Shown: positions 1 through 7,004, counted from the first letter of the stretch. The stretch: 11,291 nucleotides of DNA from Prevotellaceae bacterium (GCA_031275145.1 JAISPE010000062.1:1-11291), one strand, 5' to 3'. Notes: generated from the sequence alone by a model not told the origin. Made by a program: numbers and translations.

Positions 1-2067
1 CAGAGCGTATCGCTGCTGGCATTATCATTTGGAATACAGGCGCAGAACGTCGGCAGCCGGTCGTTACAGGACACGGCGGCGGTCGCGGATACCGAACTGA
101 ACGAAATCGTTATCACATCACATACGAAAGGTTCGTTCCTGCCCGTCTCAAGTCTTGCGAAAAAAGAGATTATCACCAAAGGCGGGCTGATGAAAATGGC
201 ATGCTGCAATCTTTCGGAGAGTTTCGAGAACAGCGCTTCGGTGACTGTCGGGTTTACGGACGCCGTTTCGGGAGCGCGGCAGATTCAGTTGCTTGGACTG
301 TCCGGCATCTACAGTCAGATTTTAGCGGAAAACATACCGGCTTTGCGCGGACTTGCTTCGACGTTCGGGTGGAATTATATTCCGTCGCACTGGCTCGAAT
401 CCATTCAGATTTCCAAAGGCAGTTCGTCGGTAACAAACGGGTACGAATCGGTGACGGGACAAATCAATCTCGAATTTATCAAGCCGAATAATACCGAACC
501 GCTGTCTGTCGATTTTTATGCAGACGACGACAGGCATTTTGAAGGCAATCTGACTTCGTCCGTAAAGTTGAACGATAAATTATGGACGGGACTGATGCTG
601 AGCGGAACAACCGGTACGGAAGTACACGACGAAAACAGCGACAATTTTCTCGACATGCCCAAAGTCAGATACATCAACGCATACAATCGCTGGTTTTATC
701 TGAACGGCGACAAAGGCATACAGTCGAGAACCGGCATCAAGTTTCTGTACGAAAACCGTATCGCCGGACAGGATTCTCTGTGTCATATAAAACACGGCAT
801 TCCGTATCGCGGCATCGAACTTTTCGAGACCGTCATCAACAATCGAAACGCGGCGATCGAAAACAAAACCGGTTTTGCCGTCGGCAACCGCGAAAATCAA
901 AGCATCGGCATAATCAACAGTTTTGCGATACACGAACAGAATTTGCGATTCGGCAAGAAAACGTTCGACGGAATCCAGAAGTCGTATTATGCAAACGTCC
1001 TTTTCAGCTCGTACATCCGCACAACAGAACACCGTTACACCGTCGGCGCAAGTTTTGTTTACGACGATTACCGTACAGCATATCTCGACAGTCTGCAATA
1101 CAGTCAAACTCCTCTCACGCACATCGACCGGACGGAAACCGTTACCGGCGTTTTCGGTGAATATACATATACGCATCCCGCAGGACTGACCGTAGCGCTC
1201 GGACTGCGTGCGGATTATAACAGCTGTTTCGGATGGCTCTCCACTCCGCGCGGTAATGTCAAATACGATATAAACCGGTATATCACGCTGCGGGTATCGG
1301 CGGGACGGGGATTCCGTTCGCCCAATGCAGTCAGCGAAAACATCGGCCTGATGGCTTCGTCGCGCAGGTTCGACCTCGCAGCAGTCGGCGGGCTTGACAT
1401 CGAAAAAGCATGGAATTTCGGCGGAAACCTCGCGTTAAACATTCCTGTCTGGAACGGACAGACTGCAATATTGAGCGTCGATTATTTCCGTACCGATTTT
1501 CAGAACCGGTTTATTACCGATATTGAACGCGACCGCAACGCCGTGTATTTCTACAGTCTCGGCGACGGACGGTCGTACGCCGGCGCGTGGCAGGCAGATT
1601 TTTCCACATCGCTGTTTAAAGGTTTCGACGTGTATGCCGCTTTTCGATACAGCAGCAACCGTATCACATACACCGACGGCGACCTCCAGTACGAAACCGA
1701 ACAGGCGCTTGTGTCACGATACCGGGGGTTGCTGAATCTTTCGTATGCAACGCCGCTGCGTCGGTGGATATTCGACGTGACAGCGCAGGTTAACGGACCG
1801 TCGCGTCTGCCGGGGCTGAACGGATACGATTCGGAAACAGTCTATTCGCCGGTCTTTCCGGTTTATTTTGCACAGGCGACGAGGAACAGCAAATATTTCG
1901 ACATATATCTCGGCGTCGAAAACATTCTTGCATACACACAGCGCGACCCTATTCGCGAATGGGAAACGCCGTTCAGCCGCGATTTCGACGCGTCAATGAT
2001 TTGGGGACCGCTCCGGGGAAGAAGAATCTACGCCGGAGTCAGAATACGTATAGGTGAAATGAAATAA
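1..2067 (+). CDS. TonB-dependent outer-membrane receptor, probable metal type (5' end cut by window)
   Basis: The reading frame is open from base 1. The first residues (SVSLLALSFGIQAQN) look like the end of a signal peptide, so only its first few codons are missing; the ATG at 190 is internal and not the start. Numbering from base 1, a TonB-box-like LNEIVIT lies at residues 33-39, right after the signal peptide, so the N-terminal carboxypeptidase-D-like domain common in Bacteroidota receptors is absent. The plug (about 40-160) includes MACCNLSESFE at 66-76, IQLLGLSG, and SVTNGYESVTGQINLEF, which match a Bacteroidota receptor group I remember lying near HMA-domain proteins. The rest is beta-barrel, ending in an aromatic/basic last strand. 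Visible length is 688 residues, normal for the family. The next gene starts 13 bases downstream. Receptor class is clear; the metal substrate is inferred from context. Confidence 0.93.
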   Translation, partial: QSVSLLALSFGIQAQNVGSRSLQDTAAVADTELNEIVITSHTKGSFLPVSSLAKKEIITKGGLMKMACCNLSESFENSASVTVGFTDAVSGARQIQLLGLSGIYSQILAENIPALRGLASTFGWNYIPSHWLESIQISKGSSSVTNGYESVTGQINLEFIKPNNTEPLSVDFYADDDRHFEGNLTSSVKLNDKLWTGLMLSGTTGTEVHDENSDNFLDMPKVRYINAYNRWFYLNGDKGIQSRTGIKFLYENRIAGQDSLCHIKHGIPYRGIELFETVINNRNAAIENKTGFAVGNRENQSIGIINSFAIHEQNLRFGKKTFDGIQKSYYANVLFSSYIRTTEHRYTVGASFVYDDYRTAYLDSLQYSQTPLTHIDRTETVTGVFGEYTYTHPAGLTVALGLRADYNSCFGWLSTPRGNVKYDINRYITLRVSAGRGFRSPNAVSENIGLMASSRRFDLAAVGGLDIEKAWNFGGNLALNIPVWNGQTAILSVDYFRTDFQNRFITDIERDRNAVYFYSLGDGRSYAGAWQADFSTSLFKGFDVYAAFRYSSNRITYTDGDLQYETEQALVSRYRGLLNLSYATPLRRWIFDVTAQVNGPSRLPGLNGYDSETVYSPVFPVYFAQATRNSKYFDIYLGVENILAYTQRDPIREWETPFSRDFDASMIWGPLRGRRIYAGVRIRIGEMK

Positions 2068-2080
2068 ATAACCGGATGAC

Positions 2081-2692
2081 ATGAAAAAGACAGTTATAAT
2101 GATAATGATTGCAGCGACCGTCTCGTGTTCGGCAGGCGACGGGAAAAGCAGGCAGACAATAGATTTTGCCGAGATTGCTCCGCAGAATTTCATGGACAGT
2201 ACGTTGCTGTTGCGGGCGACGGCATCGTCGGGATTGCCGGTAACATTCGTCAGTTCGGATACGCGCATTGCGGTCATCGAAGGCAATGCCGTTGAATTTG
2301 TCGCCGTCGGACGGGCGCTGATTACCGCCAAACAGCCGGGTAACGAATCGTTCTACGAAGCGCCGGGCATCACGCGCGAACTGAATATCCGCGACTGGGA
2401 CCCGTCAAAAAAGACGCAGACCATCAGTTTTGACGGATTACCGCCGGCATGGAGCAACGACAGTCCGCCGTTGCCGTTAGTCGCCGTTTCGACGTCCGGT
2501 TTACCGGTAGCGTTCACCGCAAGCGACATCAAAGCGACAATCACAAGGGATAATTTGCTGATTTTGTATCACGGTCCTTACACGTACGATACTTATATAG
2601 ATATCACAGCCTCGCAGGGAGGCAATGCGGAATATAATCCCGCGGCAAACGTAGTACAAACAATCCATGCCATCGGCGAAGGCTCGCATTAA
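2081..2692 (+). CDS. Lipoprotein with two Ig-like repeats
   Basis: This 203-residue protein has a short hydrophobic leader and a lipoprotein-type cysteine at residue 16 (ATVSC, a slightly loose lipobox). The mature part is two related modules at about residues 25-102 and 113-197. Each opens with QTI-x-F, has SGLPV-x-F-x-SD in the middle, and ends near ITA-x-Q-x-GN followed by an aromatic residue. This resembles Ig-like (Big/MBG-type) repeats common in Bacteroidota surface proteins, where they usually act as spacers or adhesion modules. No Cys, His or Met cluster suggests direct metal binding. The residues after the cysteine are not strongly acidic, so surface export is uncertain. It lies 13 bases after the first receptor and 14 before the cysteine protein, so co-transcription is likely. 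Function is unknown; by position it may be an accessory of the receptor. Confidence 0.85.
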   Translation: MKKTVIMIMIAATVSCSAGDGKSRQTIDFAEIAPQNFMDSTLLLRATASSGLPVTFVSSDTRIAVIEGNAVEFVAVGRALITAKQPGNESFYEAPGITRELNIRDWDPSKKTQTISFDGLPPAWSNDSPPLPLVAVSTSGLPVAFTASDIKATITRDNLLILYHGPYTYDTYIDITASQGGNAEYNPAANVVQTIHAIGEGSH

Positions 2693-2706
2693 CACAATAA
2701 TAAGAA

Positions 2707-3099
2707 ATGAGACACACACGGTTATATACGGCAATACTGCTCTCGGTGATGATGATGCTGAACATCTGTCGATATCATCTTCCATACATCGAGTACAGCG
2801 TATTTCGCGCGTATATCATCGAAAACCTGTGCGTCAAACGCTACGAAGCAAATAACGGCTGTCGGGGACAGTGTTTCCTCAACCGTCAAACCGAACTGAT
2901 AACCGAAACGGACAGCAGCGGTAGCAATACAGCCGAAGGGTATACTGTTTTTGAAACAGACGATTATGATGTTATTGACATTCCTGCCGGAGACGGGCGG
3001 GACTGTCCCCCAAAAATACATGCAGCGTTTCTCGCCAAAAGTTACATTAGTGTAACATCCGACGTTCCCACTCCTCCGCCCGAACGCCGTGACAGATAA
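2707..3099 (+). CDS. Small membrane-anchored three-cysteine protein of unknown function
   Basis: This 130-residue protein has one hydrophobic segment at about residues 6-21 (signal anchor or uncleaved signal), then YHLPYIEY, then YIIENLC, then NNGCRGQCFL. Cysteines lie at 42, 52 and 56, giving LC-x9-C-x3-C. From memory, small Bacteroidota proteins share a similar Y-I-x-x-N-LC...C-x-G-x-C-x-L arrangement and occur near metal or TonB genes, but I know of no established function. The spacing of the last two cysteines could suit binding of a soft metal such as copper, which is inference. The tail (about 65-130) is acidic and low in complexity and ends in a proline/arginine-rich stretch. It lies between two lipoproteins, 14 bases after the upstream gene and 62 before the next. 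Confidence 0.75.
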   Translation: MRHTRLYTAILLSVMMMLNICRYHLPYIEYSVFRAYIIENLCVKRYEANNGCRGQCFLNRQTELITETDSSGSNTAEGYTVFETDDYDVIDIPAGDGRDCPPKIHAAFLAKSYISVTSDVPTPPPERRDR

Positions 3100-3161
3100 T
3101 TAACCCGATAACTTCATCTGTCAAAGACGTTACTAAGTATAATTATATAAAAGTTAGAATA

Positions 3162-4052
3162 ATGAAAAGAAACATATATACACTGATACTGTGGTCGGTG
3201 ATTATTGCGTCTGTCGCCGTGTCGTGCGACAGCGACGACGACGGACCCGCCCCGGTCGAAAATCCGGTCGAAGGACTGGTCAAAATCAGGGAATTTTCCG
3301 CTGCGGGAAGTCCCTATACAGTTACGCTGTACAACGAATCTGGTTATCTGCAACTCGGTTATACCAGGGTTTATTTCGCCGTCACCGACAGGGACGGACG
3401 GTTTATTGACAACGCTGTGTTAAGCGCGTTTCCCGAAATGGACATGGGAATGCATAAACACAGTACGCCCCGCGCGGAAATCACGAAAGTTGCAGGTAAA
3501 GCGCTTTACGAAACTTACTATTCTTTCCTGATGTATTCGGGACAGGGTAACGGCAAATGGTATTACGACCTTAAATACACAGTCGGCAATGTCGTGGACA
3601 GCGTTTTAGACGCGGAGATTGAAGTCCGCAACGTATTCCGTCCCGACGGAACGACGGAACGCAGGGTAATCCAGCCGCTTGTGGCGAACGACGAAAGCGG
3701 ACAGACTTACATCGTCACCTTAGTCGAGCCGCTGAAACCGAAAATCGGCGTCAACGACATCACAGCGTACATTCACGTGCGAGAGGATGCAAACACATTT
3801 CCGGCGGTCGCAAATTTCAGGTTGAAACTCGACCCGCGTATGCCGTCGATGGAGAATCATTCGTCGCCGAACAACGTTGATTTGACATGGGATGCGACGG
3901 ACAAAATCTATCGCGGAAAGGTCAATTTCACGATGACCGGATACTGGAAACTGAATCTGATATTGCAGAATCAGCAGGGCGAAACGCTTTACGGAAATGC
4001 CGTTACCGACGAAGTGGAGGCAAGCAGTCTGTTTTTTGAAGTGGAATTTTAG
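3162..4052 (+). CDS. Surface lipoprotein with two FixH/YtkA-like halves and Met/His clusters
   Basis: This 296-residue protein has a lipoprotein signal ending in AVSC (Cys22) followed by DSDDD. Acidic residues just after the cysteine are a known Bacteroidota signal for export to the cell surface, so a surface location is likely. The rest looks like two beta-rich halves (about 45-155 and 180-296). In the first, PEMDMGMHKHSTP (91-103) places Met93, Met95, Met97, His98 and His100 together. In the second, DPRMPSMENHSSP (224-236) has Met227, Met230 and His233. Each cluster is followed by a Y-x-(G/T)...F strand, as in FixH/YtkA-like domains, where an M-x-M...H cluster precedes a conserved strand. 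Methionine/histidine clusters suit Cu(I)/Cu(II) binding. The gene ends 3 bases before the OprC-like receptor, which suggests the two work together. Domain assignment is from motif pattern only. Confidence 0.85.
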   Translation: MKRNIYTLILWSVIIASVAVSCDSDDDGPAPVENPVEGLVKIREFSAAGSPYTVTLYNESGYLQLGYTRVYFAVTDRDGRFIDNAVLSAFPEMDMGMHKHSTPRAEITKVAGKALYETYYSFLMYSGQGNGKWYYDLKYTVGNVVDSVLDAEIEVRNVFRPDGTTERRVIQPLVANDESGQTYIVTLVEPLKPKIGVNDITAYIHVREDANTFPAVANFRLKLDPRMPSMENHSSPNNVDLTWDATDKIYRGKVNFTMTGYWKLNLILQNQQGETLYGNAVTDEVEASSLFFEVEF

Positions 4053-4055
4053 TAC

Positions 4056-6062
4056 ATGAGAAAACTTGCATGTATATTTTTATGGTTTCTCTGCCGGACG
4101 GCTGATATATCTGCACAGCAGACGGCGCCCGATTCGCTGACAGCATCGACCATTTTGAATGAAGTGGTTATCATAGCGAAGACGGGTATCGGTCACGACC
4201 GGCAGGCGAAACCTTTTTCTTCTATCGAAGAATATCTGCAATCCGCCGAAAAAGTAAACATGATAAAACGCGGCAGTTACGCATGGGAACCGACAGTCAA
4301 TAACATGACCGCCGAACGTATTTCGGTGACTGTCGACGGAATGAAGATTTTCCACGCCTGCACCGACAACATGGATCCCGTCACATCGTATGTCGAGACC
4401 GTCAATCTGAGCAGGGTAAACATCGGTTCGGGTTTTAATGTCAGTCCCAACGCCTCGAACGGCATCGGAGGCAGTCTTGATCTGCAGTTAAACAAAGCCG
4501 GATTTTGCTGCGAAGGATGGGATATTAATGCCAGTCTCGGATACGAAACTAACGGAAACTGCCGTATTGCAGGCACGGATTTCGCTTTTTCGGATTCGAC
4601 GTTCTACGTCAATTCGGGACTGTTCCACCGTCACAGCAACAACTATCGAGCCGGACGGCGAAATGAAATTGCCTTTTCGCAGTTCACCAAATACAACGTT
4701 TTTACTAATGCCGGATATCTTATCGCCAAAAAGCACGCAGTCGAGGCTACCGTCATCTACGACCGTGCTGTGGACGCAGGTTATCCCGCGCTGGCTATGG
4801 ACGTAAAATCGGCGGAAGGGCTGATTTCGTCGCTCAGTTACCGGCGCGACAATCTCTCGCCTCTCATCGCGCGATGGGAAACGAAAGTGTATTTCAACAA
4901 TATCATCCACATCATGGACGACACCGGACGTCCCGACGTCGCTATCCACATGGACATGCCCGGCAAAAGTCGCACCGGCGGACTGTATTCGCTGCTCGAA
5001 GGACTGAACGGCAGACATCGCTATGCGTTCAATGTCGACGCTTACTGCAACCGTTCGTATGCCGAAATGACGATGTATCCTTCGAATCCTTCCGAAAAGG
5101 AAATGTTTATGCTGACCTGGCCCGATGTGCGAACGTTGAACGCGGGACTGTTTGCGGCAGACGAATACCGTTTCGACGAACGCCATTCTGTCCGTCTGTC
5201 GTCGAAATGCTCGTTTCAGCGCGACGGAATCCTCAGCGATTTCGGACTGAACACGCTGCGAATCTTCTATCCCGACATGAACGCTTACACGAACCGTCTT
5301 GTCGGAAACGTGTCGGGACATTACACGTTTCGACATGGCGGATGGGAGACGTCGGCAGGCGCAGGTTACGGCAGCCGGGCGCCTTCGCTCTCCGAGGCTT
5401 ACGGCTTTTATCTGTTCAACACGTTCGACGCTTACGACTATCTCGGCAATCCGAATCTGCGTCACGAATCGTCGGTCGAAGCGAACGTCGCAGCGGCATG
5501 GACTCGAAGTCCGTTTATCGTTCGCGCCAACGCGACGTACTTCTATTTCGCAAACTACATTATCGGCAAACCCGACGAAACTCTGTCATCGATGACCGTC
5601 GGCGCCGCCGGAGTGAAAGTGTACGGAAATCTTCCTCACGCGTCGATACTGAACGTCAATCTTTCGGCGAAATATCTTTTCCCCGAATACTTTACTTTGC
5701 AGGGACGGGTGGCCTACAGCCGCGGACGCGACGACAAAAACGGCAACCTTCCGCTGATTCCTCCGCTGAGTTACGAGTCGTCGCTTGTGTTTGCTGCCGG
5801 CAGGTTTGTCGCCGAAATCGCGGTTGCGGGTGCGTCGCGCCAGACGCGCTACAGTCCCGAATACGGCGAAGACGAAACGGCGAACTATTTCATCGGCAAT
5901 GTCTCAATAGGCTACAGTTTCAAGATCGACAGGGTTGTCCTGAATCTGAAATCGGGCGTCGAAAATGTGTTCGACGCTTACTATTCCACTTATGCCGACT
6001 GGAACAATATCCCCCGAAAGGGACGAAATGTGTTTCTGAATCTCGGGATAAGTATATTATGA
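4056..6062 (+). CDS. OprC/NosA-like TonB-dependent copper receptor
   Basis: This 668-residue outer-membrane receptor has a signal peptide (about 1-20, cut near ISA/QQ), a TonB-box-like ILNEVVII at 33-40, a plug up to about 145 ending in GIGGSLDLQL, and then a beta-barrel whose last strand ends NVFLNLGISIL. Two sites point to copper. The plug has C102-TDN-M106 (CxxxM) followed by DPVTSYVE, and the barrel has H285-I-M287-D (HxM). Pseudomonas OprC holds copper with a CxxxM plus HxM set, and the related NosA family has a similar HxMD stretch. A further HMDM cluster at 298-301 is close by. Length is normal. It starts 3 bases after the Met/His lipoprotein and is followed after 38 bases by the HMA protein. 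Receptor class is near certain; copper as substrate is well supported by motif and context but not proved. Confidence 0.94.
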   Translation: MRKLACIFLWFLCRTADISAQQTAPDSLTASTILNEVVIIAKTGIGHDRQAKPFSSIEEYLQSAEKVNMIKRGSYAWEPTVNNMTAERISVTVDGMKIFHACTDNMDPVTSYVETVNLSRVNIGSGFNVSPNASNGIGGSLDLQLNKAGFCCEGWDINASLGYETNGNCRIAGTDFAFSDSTFYVNSGLFHRHSNNYRAGRRNEIAFSQFTKYNVFTNAGYLIAKKHAVEATVIYDRAVDAGYPALAMDVKSAEGLISSLSYRRDNLSPLIARWETKVYFNNIIHIMDDTGRPDVAIHMDMPGKSRTGGLYSLLEGLNGRHRYAFNVDAYCNRSYAEMTMYPSNPSEKEMFMLTWPDVRTLNAGLFAADEYRFDERHSVRLSSKCSFQRDGILSDFGLNTLRIFYPDMNAYTNRLVGNVSGHYTFRHGGWETSAGAGYGSRAPSLSEAYGFYLFNTFDAYDYLGNPNLRHESSVEANVAAAWTRSPFIVRANATYFYFANYIIGKPDETLSSMTVGAAGVKVYGNLPHASILNVNLSAKYLFPEYFTLQGRVAYSRGRDDKNGNLPLIPPLSYESSLVFAAGRFVAEIAVAGASRQTRYSPEYGEDETANYFIGNVSIGYSFKIDRVVLNLKSGVENVFDAYYSTYADWNNIPRKGRNVFLNLGISIL

Positions 6063-6100
6063 TTGATATATAAATGAAATAAATTAATAAATTAAAGATT

Positions 6101-6424
6101 ATGAAGATAAAATTATTGATTTTAGCGGGCATGCTGTTAGCCTGCACTGTTAATGCACAGGAAAAGAAGGAAACAGAAAAGAAAAAGAAAGCCGAAATAA
6201 CTTTTTCGGTCGGTATGCACTGCGAAAACTGCAAGACGCGAATCGAAAAGAACATCACTTGGGAAAAGGGTGTCAAAGATTTGGAGGTTAAATTGACGGA
6301 GAAAACCGTCCGCGTTGTTTTCGACCCGCGTAAGACTACAAAGGAAAAGTTAAAGACCGCAATCGAAAAGCTTGGATATACCTGCGAAATATCCGAACAG
6401 GATAAAGACAAAGCTAAAAAATAA
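6101..6424 (+). CDS. Secreted heavy-metal-associated (HMA) domain protein
   Basis: This 107-residue protein has a cleavable signal peptide (about 1-20, cut near VNAQ), a short lysine/glutamate-rich linker (21-31) and one HMA domain (about 32-98) of the CopZ/Atx1 fold. The metal site is GMHCENC (residues 38-44) with ligands Cys41 and Cys44, fitting the GMxCxxC rule. GYTCEI near 91-96 matches the family's closing strand and adds a third cysteine. Typical HMA chaperones are cytoplasmic; this one should be periplasmic, where it could bind copper delivered by the receptors or guard against free metal. The lysine-rich tail is short. It is the last gene of the operon; its leader is A/T-rich without a clear Shine-Dalgarno sequence. 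Metal identity (copper most likely) is inferred. Confidence 0.92.
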   Translation: MKIKLLILAGMLLACTVNAQEKKETEKKKKAEITFSVGMHCENCKTRIEKNITWEKGVKDLEVKLTEKTVRVVFDPRKTTKEKLKTAIEKLGYTCEISEQDKDKAKK

Positions 6425-6482
6425 GGCAGTATGCCGGCGCAGAAAGTACGGAAAGCGAGTATATAATCGCAGCGTATACTGT

Positions 6483-6600
6483 GCGCGGTACAGTTTTGTG
6501 ATAACAGGAGATTGCGGGTCAAGCCCGCAATGACGACGGGACTGGACTGTCGTCATTGCGGACTTGACCCGCAATTCCATATCACAAAACTACACCGCGC
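6483..6600. repeat. Long imperfect inverted repeat (palindromic element)
   Basis: The two arms can fold into one hairpin about 118 bases long. The outer arms share GCGCGGT and then AGTTTTGTGATA (from 6483 on the left, ending at 6600 on the right), with a two-base mismatch between them. The inner arms, 6511-6537 and 6549-6575, differ at one base and leave an 11-base loop at 6538-6548. The inner sequence, of the type GTCATTGCGG-x-CTTGACCCGC, is a palindromic repeat I recognise from intergenic regions of many bacteria; when translated it gives the spurious peptide HCGLDPQS. No long T-tract follows on either strand, so it is not a classic terminator, though it could stop or protect the operon transcript. 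No transposase is present; a MITE-like origin is possible. Confidence 0.85.
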
Positions 6601-6609
6601 GAGGAATAA

Positions 6610-6861
6610 ATAACGCATGATATTTTCCGAATAACGCGTGTTATTTTCCGGATAACGCGTGTTATTTGCCGGATAACACGTGATATTTTCCGGATAACGC
6701 GTGATATTTTCCGAATAACGCGTGTTATTTGCCGAATAACGCGTGTTATTTGCCGGATAACGCGTGTTATTTGCCGGATAATGCGTGTTATTTTCCGAAT
6801 AATGCGTGTTATTTTCCGGATAATGCGTGTTATTTTCCGGATAACGCGTGTTATTTTCCGA
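6610..6861. repeat. Minisatellite: twelve tandem 21-bp units
   Basis: Twelve full units start at 6610, 6631, 6652, 6673, 6694, 6715, 6736, 6757, 6778, 6799, 6820 and 6841, with a broken thirteenth (ATAACGTTC) from 6862. The common unit core is ATAACGCGTGTTAT, whose ends ATAAC and GTTAT are inverted arms around GCGT, followed by TTkCCGr. Variants are patterned: ATAATG replaces ATAACG in units 9-11, TTGCC replaces TTTCC in units 3 and 6-8, and units 1, 4 and 5 have GATAT instead of GTTAT. Runs of like variants suggest growth by slippage or unequal exchange. No spacers separate the units, so this is not CRISPR. Confidence 0.95.
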
Positions 6862-6881
6862 ATAACGTTCAAATTCCGCAA

Positions 6882-6906
6882 TCAAAAATCCCGTAGGGAC
6901 CTGCGG
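6882..6906 (-). terminator. Weak terminator-like hairpin downstream of the helicase gene
   Basis: Read on the minus strand, CCGCAGG and CCTACGG can pair (one G-T wobble) around a very short loop and are followed by GATTTTTGA. It lies about 105 bases beyond the helicase stop codon, where a terminator for the acyltransferase-helicase unit would be expected. The loop is tight and the T-run short, so support is modest. Confidence 0.3.
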
Positions 6907-6976
6907 AACTTTGCGCCCTTTGCGGTAAAAAAATTGTCGAAGAATATGGCGATGAAGCAATCCGGAAATCCACGAG

Positions 6977-7004
6977 TTCATCGTTCATCGTTCATCGTTC
7001 ATCG
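6977..7004. repeat. Four tandem copies of the heptamer TTCATCG
   Basis: Four perfect copies of TTCATCG run from 6977 to 7004, ending 7 bases before the helicase stop codon. It is a short microsatellite-like tract outside the coding frame, of a kind prone to slippage. No function is evident. Confidence 0.85.

Noticed and set aside
190..2067. Starting the first receptor at the ATG at 190
   Set aside because: The frame is open to base 1 and the upstream part codes a signal-peptide end and a TonB box, so 190 is internal.
3100..3161. A separate promoter in the 62-base gap before the Met/His lipoprotein
   Set aside because: The gap is A/T-rich but has no TAnnTTTG box or clear -33 element, so an internal promoter cannot be supported.
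4488..5465. A 325-codon open frame antisense to the OprC-like receptor
   Set aside because: It lies wholly within a well-supported gene on the other strand and shows no recognisable domain; arginine- and valine-rich shadow frames of this kind follow from the base composition.
4874..6073. A 399-codon plus-strand frame overlapping the OprC-like receptor
   Set aside because: The product is very rich in arginine and serine with no domain, and it covers the same bases as the receptor in another frame.
6483..6600. The long hairpin as a standard rho-independent terminator for the copper operon
   Set aside because: It is far longer than usual and has no T-run after it on the plus strand; its resemblance to a dispersed palindromic element is a better explanation, though it may still affect transcript ends.
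6610..6861. Direct repeats that could be taken for a CRISPR array
   Set aside because: The 21-bp units are head to tail with no unique spacers between them, and no cas gene is present.
6582..6881. A 99-codon minus-strand frame coding repeats of the type VIRKITR
   Set aside because: Substitutions here are more conservative (K/Q, V/I, T/S), which made it worth a look, but there is no start signal, no flanking domain and the same repeats are open in other frames too.
6553..6981. A 142-codon minus-strand frame coding a repeated NNTRYPE-like heptapeptide
   Set aside because: It exists because the 21-bp unit is a multiple of three without stops. The main unit variants in this frame (P/S, E/A, R/H) all change the residue and none is silent, and the ends run into the palindromic element and unrelated spacer.
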